NCBI GenBank assembly: GCA_031841125.1
Contig: CM063110.1
Coordinates: 37,959,214-38,023,213, forward strand
Length of the DNA: 64,000 nt
Source: Acanthococcus lagerstroemiae
Lineage: Eukaryota; Arthropoda; Insecta; Hemiptera; Eriococcidae
Reading direction: 5' to 3'
A program made the position numbers and the translations under genes. Below, one piece after another: positions 55,390-64,000 of this stretch. The stretch's first letter is position 1. Every line of letters begins with the position of its first letter. The notes beneath the pieces are model-generated. The model was not told the DNA's origin and searched no databases. It was given only the letters and a program-made list of their open reading frames with translations.

Positions 55390-57227
55390 CCGATTTAAGG
55401 ACATAGCGTTTACTGATAGCTTTTTTCAACGTGGATACACATCTTTGTATCGGGGCCGGGGACCCAATTTAAAAAAAGTCTACTTTTTACGCTCTTTCCA
55501 ACGATACTAATAGCTCATTTAGTCAACAAATGTCCTTTGGAAGCTTTTTGTTTAACACCGTGTAAATAAAGAATTTACAAAAATTCCCGATGTTCCCAAT
55601 TTTCCAACCCAAAATTTCTAGGGAAAGAATCTATTTGGGAATAAAAATAAATTCCCGGTCTTTGCCCGCCCCTAGTTTCGGGTGTCTCGTCTCGTTGCTT
55701 AAACAGGCTCGGGTAACTTAGCGAGAGCGTACTGGGGTCATTATATAAAAATCCCATTCCCAATCCAAGTGTTCCAAATTAGTTGACCAAGTTTATGTTC
55801 TAAATTTCAAAATGTTTCTGTAATATCAATTCTCTTCATCCTTTCGTTCTTTCTTGTTCAGCGTAATGATGATTTTTCTAAATGGTGGTATCCTTGCCTA
55901 GGGGGACTCATGATACCTTTAGAGGGGGCTCAGCCCCAGCCTTCCATGGCTACTGGGCTGCATGAGCCGATTTTGCAGTTTCATGCACATGTTTTAACCC
56001 ATGCCTTACTGTTGTGATATTGTGTGGTCTAATATGATGAATGTGTTTTTCTTGTGTACTTTTCGTGGTGAATCAGAATTTAGTTTTGTTTTTTGATTTA
56101 AATACGTTACAATGTGAGAATTTGATGTTTGAAATAAGTATATTTATGTTATCTAACATTCACAACTTTTAGCTCCACAAAAATCTCCGGGCAAAATGTT
56201 TTGCTCTCAGTTCTTCTTTAGGATGTGTGCTTTTAGGAACTTTTCATACTTTATGAGAAAACGCTGTATAAATGTTACTGTTTTACATGTTGAATTTTCC
56301 GAATTTTCAGTTTTGTCCCTCCCCTTTTTCTCTTGAACCCCCTCGTGGGTTTAGCCTGAAGATTTCATGAAAAATGAATTCAGCGCTTTCGGAAAACTCC
56401 GAATGCCAAATTTCAGATTTTTGGCACCTAGTTTTTCTGAGGAACCACTGTGCGGCGGCTCGTGTAATATAACAAAGTACATATGAACGCTGCTAAGCGT
56501 AACAGAACCAACCGACATTTATTGACAAAATGAGTTACAAATATTAGTATCGTTAGAGCACCATAAACCCAAGTAGAGCAATTCGCCATTTTTTATCCAA
56601 CCGTTTCCGTGGATGCCGAATCCGACTATGCGGAACGTACCGCGTAGTCAGTTCGGCATCGACGGGCGTGGTTGGATAAAAAATGGCGTATTTCCCCGCT
56701 CGTGTTTATAGCGCTTTAGTATCGTTGGAAAAAAGCGTAAACAATGGAATTTTTCAAAATTGAGCCCCCGATTCAAAAATCAATCAAACAATGCTTATTT
56801 AAAATAACGGCACTCACTGAGCAAGCTACTCGTACTGAGGTCGTTTCATAATATTAACGTTTACTTAATTCTTAATTTATAACTAATATAAAACCTTTTA
56901 ACCAAATGAAAATAAAAATAAAAACTAAAAATGAAACTGAAATTGTCCACGTTCCACAGCCACAGATTTCATGAACTCCCACCTCCCATCACCACTTCTT
57001 TTGTTTTTGTTATTAAATTTTTTTTTGGTCGCCTGCTTTATTTTACCAGTAGTTTTCAATTTCTTACTCATCCTTGCATGTACTCCGTTGAAAAAAGCGT
57101 ACAGTAAACGCTATGTCATATATGTAGTTTCTACATGGCTCTTGAACTTCGAATCGCGTGTTCTCAAAAAACAAATTTTGTTGTTTGGTTCTGTTACGCT
57201 TAACAGCGTCTATATGTTGTACATTTA
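55390..57227. repeat. Nested inverted-repeat cluster
   Basis: Three inverted pairs overlap. ACATAGCGTTTACTG at 55400 pairs with its inverse at about 57100. TTTCCAACGATACTAA at about 55495 pairs with its inverse at about 56718. CTAAGCGTAACAGAACCA at about 56493 pairs with its inverse at about 57186. Inside, 56587-56690 is a near-perfect 100-bp palindrome with ends CCATTTTTTATCCAACC and its inverse. It is probably several elements inserted into one another. No transposase frame recognised. Confidence 0.6.
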
Positions 57228-60165
57228 ATTGGAAAAAAGTCTACCATGCTGTGTAAATAACCAGCACATCTGGGACTATTTACGGCTAATCGAGTATGCA
57301 ATTTTATTAACACGAGTGAATGTGTGTTGCATCCGGCCCCGCGTTTCTGTTGTGAAATAACGTGATCAGAAAATGAGCATTAATTTGATCAATACTGGAA
57401 CTGAAGTTATTTAAGATGTTTTCCAAGGGTGCCTTATTATTATTTTGAAGTTATTGAAACCATACTCATGAAGTTTTGAGTTGGAGGATAGGTTCAGTCT
57501 TGAAACAATTTTCCATCCGTCTCGAGTTCAGAATACATTTTCGATCTTTTTGGTTCTGGTAAAACCCATATCTGGGGAAATGGAAGAAGGAGGAAAAATT
57601 GAAAGGTCAGGCTTTTATTTCAAGTTTTGGTGGGGGGGGTTGAATACTCAATTCAGTTTTAACACGATTTTGTGGAGTTTGTAAAAGCAGGCGAAAACAT
57701 TTTTAATTGAGGGATACAGAGCACTGTAAATTTGTTGCCGGGGTTTTCAGAACTTGCAATTTCTTAATGAAGTTGTGCCAGTAAGTTATGAGGAAATTTA
57801 TAATTATCTTACCAATTTACGTCGGAGGAACCTTTTGCTATAAGACAGAAATTCAGTTAAAACTTATTCCAAATTTCCTTTTTTTTTTTTAATATTTTAC
57901 TTCACAAATTACCTAGAGCTTTTGTGAGGCCTTAAGCGAATTACACCAAAGAACAGAAAAGGCCACTCGCGAGCGATGAGTTTTTCAAACAATTTAAGGA
58001 ATAGTTTGAGGAACAGTTTACTTAATGAAAGAAAATCCAGTAAAATATGACGATTGGGCTGCATCACAAGAATAGTACGTCATTATTTTTATTTTTGAGT
58101 TGTGTGCGGTATGTGTTTCAATACTTTCTCGGTGCAAAATTGTGCGTGTAGTTGGGAAGTAATGATGTACTTTCTTTGCAGGTATTGAAAAAGCCATTTT
58201 GGCCCAATAGTTGCGTGATTCGGTAATGCCAAGGTTTTCCTTCTTTCTTCTTTTATTTTTGGGTTAGAAAGCTCGTACTTCTTTCCCAGTGGGCTATTTA
58301 TAAATCTGAGATGGGAAATCAAAAGTTTATTAGTTTTAAATACAAATGCGATAATTAGGCGTTAAAGTTCGAAAATCGATACTGCTCTTATCCGTGTCCT
58401 CTCTTTCTCTCTCTACTCTTGGCAGAAGGCTGATTTTGCAATTTTCTATCATGTTTTTGGAAAACAACACGTGTACAGAATTCTTTGGTTGTTGCTCAAG
58501 TGAATCTTGGATTTTGTAATTATCCAGAAAAATACTGGGTGGATTCTGTATAACACCTAAAGAAAATTTAAGGACAAATCTGTTCTATAAAAGTTCAGCC
58601 AGCCGAAGAGACAGATAGGCTATAAAATCTAGCTTGCGAGACAGACAGACTAACAAACAGTGAAATGAAACTACAGTCAGCAACCTCGAATTTAGCAAAT
58701 AGACAAGTGAAATGAAAATCTTACTTTGTGATTTCTGTCATCTCTACAATTTCTTTGATTGCTTCTCTGTTTTCGATCTTTAATGTGATTTTTCTATCTG
58801 TGTACTATCTGGCCTCTCTCTTATTCCTCCTTTCTCCTTTCTTCTAAAAAAATATATTTAAAAATGGTATCGTGGTCTAACAGAAAGGCAGACATGTAGT
58901 AAGGTAATCAGCAGATAGCTCAAAGAAAACTTTGGGCTCTTAGTCAGCGATTTTGGTAGAAAGATTGATAGCAAGTCAACTAGACGGCCCGATTGAGTCA
59001 CAGACTGAAGCACGGGCAAGTAGTTACGTTGAAAGACGAAGCAATAGTCTGGTGGTCAGTAAACCAGCTAGCCAAAGTAGGAAAAAATGAAATAATGGGT
59101 TGATCACGTATCTGAGAAAATTGAAAGATTGCATAGGATATACCTCAAGTTCCGGCCAAAGAGTAAGGTTGAGGTACAAACAGATCAAGAGGCAGCAAGA
59201 CAGGCAGATAGACAGAGAAGCCGTGTGTCAGGAGGTAGAAAGGCAAGCAACCAGCAGTGAGATAGGCATAGACAGATGACAGATTGCTAAGCAGATGCAC
59301 TCGTGGGCTTGAATTTTGAGTTTGAGTTCACATTTCGACTTTAATGGGATTATTAGGGTCTGCGATGTAGCACGGGTATATCTTTGAAAGGACAGGCCTA
59401 TGCTGTAACAAGGATTTGCGAGGCAACCCGAAACGAAGCCTGTTAGTTGTATGCTAAAACTTCGGCTTATCTTCTTTTCTCCTATCCGCGAAATTCATCG
59501 GTTTGGTTGCCCGCCTGAAATTCAGTAAATTGAGAGAATTGATCAGGAGCGGTTAGGTGGGTCGAAAGGCAATAGAAGGATAGGTAATCAGAGGATTTAC
59601 CGATTTGGTAGGTGTTCCAATCCATCAGAAGTCCCCAATTTCGATGAAAGGCCTTCCAAGAGTCCTTTATTTTGATATAAAACCCCCCAAAAATTGAAAA
59701 AATCTTGAAAAAGTCACCAGAGTCAGAAAAGAAATCCCCGAATTCCCCCCATGAAACCCCCATTTTTGAATTTCGATTTCGGTGGGTACTGTGAAAAACT
59801 TTCATTTTTGCCATTTTTGCTCTTCCAGTAATTTCACTTCATTAGGTACATCTTTCTCTTTTATATTCAAGTCATCGTAGTCTTTTCTGTAATTGCGTTT
59901 ATTTTCATCATTTCTGTCACTTAATTTTTTTTCGACGGTCATGCCTTCTACACTTTTTTCTTTCTTTCAGTCCTTTCTATCTAATATTCCTGCTTTGGTT
60001 GTCAAATTCTACGTCTGCAGTGTGAATATTTTTGTTGAATTTCCAAAAAATGCTGGACAAAAAAGAATGAGAGCAGCATACTAAAAGACATTACAACGTA
60101 ACACTGTTGTGTATTCCCCTTGCCAAGACATAGTTCACTTATACAACTTTCAATTTGTCCCACAG
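57228..60165. other. Intronic or intergenic non-coding DNA before the long MICAL exon
   Basis: No gene recognised. The stretch 58600-59290 is the listed GACAGAC array; the remainder is AT-rich with short frames that match no family. A missing phase-adjusting MICAL exon could lie here or between 51.2 and 57 kb but was not seen. Confidence 0.45.
58600..59290. repeat. Degenerate GACAGACAG/GGCAAGC tetranucleotide array
   Basis: Words GACAGACAGACTAACAAACA, GGCAGATAGACAGA and AGGCAAGCAACCAG recur. This is the complement flavour of the tract at 7120-7325. Confidence 0.5.
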
Positions 60166-63100
60166 GTGGCTTCTGATGAATACTCAATGTCATCGGGCAA
60201 CGGCAACGAATACGATGAAGATGACGACGACGATGACGATGATGACGATGACGATGACGACGACGACGACGATGATGACAGTGATTCCGCTACCGAAATC
60301 TCGACCGATTCGGAATTCGAGCGCAACCACGCCTCCGTGATCAAGTCGGAAATCCCGGACATCGTCATCAGCGAGAGTCTGCCCACCAGACGAGGCCACC
60401 TCGAAGAGATCAAAACCATCCAAGTGATCAGCAAAACCGTGCCTGAAAAAAGCGTCGTACGCTTGAAGGAGTCCGCCGCCGTCAACACCGAGGCCTCGCC
60501 GTCACTCGACAAACTCGCCGACAACGAAACGAATTTCGCGAGCCGACTCCCATTCGTGAACCCACACCGCGGCGACTACTACCTCAACCGGACGCAGTCG
60601 ACCGAGGGCGTCGCGTCTAAAATCTCGCTCGAGCTAAAGAAGAAATACCTGTTCGGCGACGCGTCCAGCAACGCGGTGAAGAAGTCCGGCTCCACGTCGG
60701 TGCTGGACACGAAATTCAAATCGCTGGTCGATCAGATCTCAGAGCATCAAAAGCTGCTAAACCCGGGTGGCGCTCCCGAACCTAGTCAAACCATGCAGGC
60801 GTTCCTGGAGAGCGCCGGCAGGCCGCGCAATTCGGCCGTGTCGTCGCCGACCAGCTCGATCAACCTGCGCAAGTCCAAAGAGCTGGCCGGCATCGAGGAC
60901 TTCCCGCACGTCTGCAGCCAGTCAAACAACTTCGACAGCATTAACGCGGCCGAGGCGAACAAGAACAGCGTTAGCTCGGCCAGCTTAGCCGAAACGGACA
61001 CCTCGCACACGACCACCAGCAAAACGGTGGTCGAACGGCCGCACAGTCCAATCTACGAAACCTCGATATTGGTGCCGGAGCTTCCGAAGCCGGATACCGA
61101 CCCTGCCGCCGCTGCGGATGGTACGTCTGCGTCGGACGCCAGCTCCGCCGAGGAGTTCGAGGAGGACGACGAGGTCAACAGTTACCAGAAGAACCAGAAT
61201 GCTCAAATATCACTTCCGAAAGTCGAAATACACAACTCTCGAGGTGAACTGTTACCGCAAGACGTAGATTTAGATGACCGATGTAGTAGTAGCGGCGTTG
61301 GCCGCAGCGAGGTCGCGCCGAGTGCCGTCAAAAGCCATCATCAGGCGTTCACCGCTCCTATTCCGGACGTCTGCATGCACACTGGCCACGTGGACGACGA
61401 CAAACGTGGTAGCGGCGGCAGCGTTAGCCGTGAGGGCTCGCTCAGCAAGATCATGGCCATGCCTGTCTCCGACCATTCCAAAGAACGCGACGCCCAGATC
61501 CTGCGACACGTGTCCACCCCCGCCGAGTTGTTCATCTCGAGCGATCCGAAGTTGGTCGATGGGAAGGGCGGCGGTGGCGGCGGATCGTACAGCGACAAAA
61601 GCAGCCCGTCGACGCCGACCTCGCTGCAGGGCGACGACAACACGTTGGCCGTGTTCACGGAAACCGAGCTGTCGGATTGGGCGCGTGATGAAGACTGCGC
61701 TGTGTCGGAGAACTTCGACGACCTGGTACTGAGCGGCCACCCAAACATCACCTACCGGCGGCATCAGAAGCCGAAAAAACGGGCCGGTCGCAGCAGCGTC
61801 GCCAAGACAGCCAAGACCACTGACGAGCTGCAGGACGAGTACGTGCACGTTTGCGGCAAGACGGAGAAGCTGAAGCCGCCTGCCTTCGTGCTGGCCAACA
61901 TCGACGACATGGACATCGAGTTCATGGACACCGGCGAGGACGACGACAGCGGCGGCAACGAGGCGCCGGACGCGGTGAACCCGGTTTTCCTGAAGAACAG
62001 CGGCTACATAGAGTACGTGACCAGCGAGGACGAGGCGAAGACACCGCTCGCCGAAGCGGTCAACTCGAATTACTCGCCGTTCGCCGACTACGCGATGGCG
62101 GCGAGCCGCAATGGAGCGCATCTCGGCTGTTCGGCTTCGGCCCGCGACGCTTTCGCGTATCCGCACCGACCGCCCTACGATCACACCATGGCGGACGTGA
62201 ACCAGAACGTGGAAACGGTCGTGCCCGAGTGCGCGAAGCCGGCCGCCGCCTCCGACGATTTCGACCACTTCGTGCACCGCTTCCAAGACCGCATCACCCC
62301 CTTCGGCAACGTCAAGGACTCGATCGACGTACGCAAGTCGCGTAAGACCCCGAGATCGCCGCCTACCATCTCTCCGACGGCCGAAAGTCCGCCTCCAGCC
62401 GCGGTCGCTGAACAGGACGTCATCGAACCGGCTGAGACGCAGCTGCCGTTGAAATCCTCCTCCGTGCAAGGCCCGTCGCAGAAGCTGGAGCAGTTGTCGC
62501 GGGAGCGCTCTAAGCAGAAGAATTTGATCCACGAGATGGTGATGAGTAAGCTGCAGTCGGAGGGCAAGAACATTCAGGACCGCAAGGCGAAACGGCTGTC
62601 GCGTAACTCGCTCAGCCCGTTTAGCTCGAGCTCGCAGAACTCGCTGCAGAGTCAGATCGGCGACGAGGCGAAAAAGGGCGACGAGAACGGGCGCGACCAC
62701 TCGGTCGACAACAAGGAGAACATTCGAGAGCCGCAGCTGTTCGAAACCGAGAACATATACGCCTCGTTGGAGCCGAAGAAGAAACCGCCGTCGGGTGGCG
62801 GCGGCGGCAACTGGACGCCGTTGGCGTCGCTCCCGGTCACCGTTGATGCCAAGTACGCCGAGTCGTTCTCGCTGCCGGATATACGGAAGGCGTTGAACGA
62901 CGCCGGTGATAAACCAATCACACCGGCGACGCCGTCGACGGCCAAGCTGGAGATACTGAAGTCGACCGAGTCGATCAGGCAGCAGGCGAGGACGCGGGCC
63001 CGACTGATGAGCGATTCGGAGCTGGGACTGAGTCCGGAGGATAAGCTCAAACTACTGAAACAGAAGATCGCCGCGAGGAAGGCGGTGCAGAGCGCATACG

Positions 63101-63207
63101 TTGACTACCCGAAGGGGGAGGACTTCATGAACGACTCGACGTATTCGAACAGCGTGCTCGATGTACTGAATAATGCGATTTGCGAGGCTGACTGGAAGAG
63201 TAGTTTG
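60166..63207 (+). CDS. Mical: MICAL long-isoform exon (1,014 codons, disordered region)
   Basis: Acceptor TCCCACAG opens VASDEYSMSSGNGNEYDE followed by 20 Asp (60220-60279). Conserved MICAL blocks follow: ISLELKKKYLFGD, LDTKFKSLVDQISEHQKLL and PSQTMQAFLESAGR, then near the end SLPDIRKALND, STESIRQQARTRARLMSDSE and SPEDKLKLLKQKIAARK. The frame stays open without a break to the donor TTG|GTGAGT. It enters in phase 0, whereas exon 19 exits in phase 1, so an exon 20 form ending at 51097 or another exon must intervene. It is much richer in G+C, especially at third codon positions, than exons 1 to 20. Mostly predicted disordered, Ser/acid rich. Confidence 0.88.
60220..60279 (+). repeat. GAY trinucleotide repeat encoding 20 Asp
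   Basis: Twenty consecutive GAT/GAC codons in the long MICAL exon. Mixed synonymous codons show it is not a pure recent microsatellite but it may still vary in length. Confidence 0.9.
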
Positions 63208-63993
63208 GTGAGTTTCTCATTTGAATTTTTGTTCGAAAAACGCGTGGAGAAGGTCTCGGAAATGTACCGGTTTCTTCTCAAGAGGCCCGTGAAGTGTTCA
63301 CATCTCTGTATGAGCACGTTTTTGAAGAAAATCGTTGGGTAATACAAAGACTGATTTGAAGATGGTGCCACGTCGAACTCCCGTCTTAGATCCCCATTTG
63401 GAGGAAAGGAGGACAAGATTCAGAATTTAGGCTGTAACTGCCTAATATGTCTTGAAATGAAACGGGATTTTGATACAAATTAAAGTCCTTTGGATACCCT
63501 GTAATAAATGGCTCTTGTAATTTTTTTTCGTAACTATCACAAAGAGGTCGTCAAATAGAGGCTCAAAGTAACCCTGGTCATTGCTGTTACCCGGTGGAAC
63601 AAGTTGTTCTGCAAGAATTCTACAATATCATCTTTTTATCTAATTTTTTGTCGTCCTGGTTTTCTCCCTTCCTTCAAGTACCAATCATACCTCCTCCCCT
63701 CCCCCTAAGAAAATTGATGTCAATGGCCTGATGCGGTTGCGTTGCGTCGTAGAGTCGTACAAATTTACAGCTCATGAAAATTGGTTGGTACCAAATTAAG
63801 TAGATGCCAAATCGAGCTTTCACCCGGCCCAGGTTTTTTGAATAAATTCTAGCCCCCACCAAAAAAAAGTTCTGGTTGCGCCCCTGCCTCTCTGTAATGC
63901 GTATGTGGAGCGTAACACCAATTCAAATGGAGAAACATTACTGAGAATGTAAAATGTATTACAACTCGAATGTTGTTGTTTTTTTTTTCCTAG
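63208..63993. other. Intron after the long MICAL exon
   Basis: GTGAGT to a pyrimidine tract and TTTCCTAG at 63986-63993. No gene; a decayed TGGTTGCGCCCCTG hAT-like terminus near 63875. Confidence 0.7.
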
Positions 63994-64000
63994 GACGAAA
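63994..64000 (+). CDS. Mical: Start of next MICAL exon (7 bases)
   Basis: A long T run followed by CCTAG, then GACGAAA at the window edge. Phase 0 from the previous exon would read Asp-Glu. The call rests on the acceptor alone. Confidence 0.5.

Noticed and set aside
61851..62345. 164-codon alternative plus-strand frame in the same exon
   Set aside because: Arg/Gly-rich frame-shifted shadow of the MICAL frame created by high G+C.
61270..62700. 476-codon open frame on the minus strand inside the large MICAL exon
   Set aside because: It mirrors a GC-rich coding exon; the product is an Arg/Val/Leu-rich low-complexity chain with no family resemblance, while the plus frame has clear MICAL blocks and proper splice sites.

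Overview
The window is eukaryotic, AT-rich and intron-rich, and almost certainly comes from an arthropod, most likely an insect. The evidence is a MICAL gene of the insect type, small GT-AG exons split by long introns, and a dense load of DNA transposons and LINE/SINE relics. A hemipteran is possible, but the sequence alone does not settle it. There is no bacterial or organellar content.

Only one real host gene was found: MICAL (flavoprotein monooxygenase, CH domain, LIM domain), on the + strand from the ATG at 20892. Twenty coding exons (20892 to 51229) join in a consistent phase into a 1,323-residue protein ending at a TGA. They encode the FAD domain (exons 1 to 8), the calponin-homology domain (exons 9 and 10), a basic linker and conserved coiled-coil-rich stretch (exons 11 to 15), the LIM domain (exons 16 and 17) and an acidic tail (exons 18 to 20). 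This ending is a Cys-Ile-Val-Met CaaX box behind a basic patch, the most interesting feature of the window. A further 3,042-nt, GC-rich exon (60166 to 63207) and the first bases of another (63994 onward) belong to a long isoform. They can be joined in phase only if an internal donor in exon 20 (after 51097) or an exon I did not find is used. The C-terminal bMERB/Rab-binding region of the long form would lie beyond the right edge.

Region by region: 1 to 20.8 kb is upstream or 5' intronic DNA with no recognised host exon. It carries a Mutator-like (MULE) transposase pseudogene, a PIF/Harbinger derivative, a 1.28-kb foldback element, a tRNA-derived SINE, several MITEs and a 193-bp tandem repeat. 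20.8 to 51.2 kb is the MICAL short-form gene, whose introns hold hAT, MULE, pogo/Tigger, SINE, LTR-like and RTE-type LINE insertions, many with intact target-site duplications. 51.2 to 60.1 kb is 3' or intronic DNA with LINE relics and inverted-repeat elements. 60.2 to 64 kb is the large MICAL exon and its downstream intron.

A recurring theme is interspersed elements whose arms are iterations of one short family-specific word (TTCGACC, TTCGGGAAAATG, GTCAGGGAAAA, GATC, GAATC, GAGACT). In the best cases the spacing is about 14 to 17 bp and the arms are mirror-symmetric at the two ends. All coordinates, splice sites and duplications were read by eye; no alignment or database search was run.
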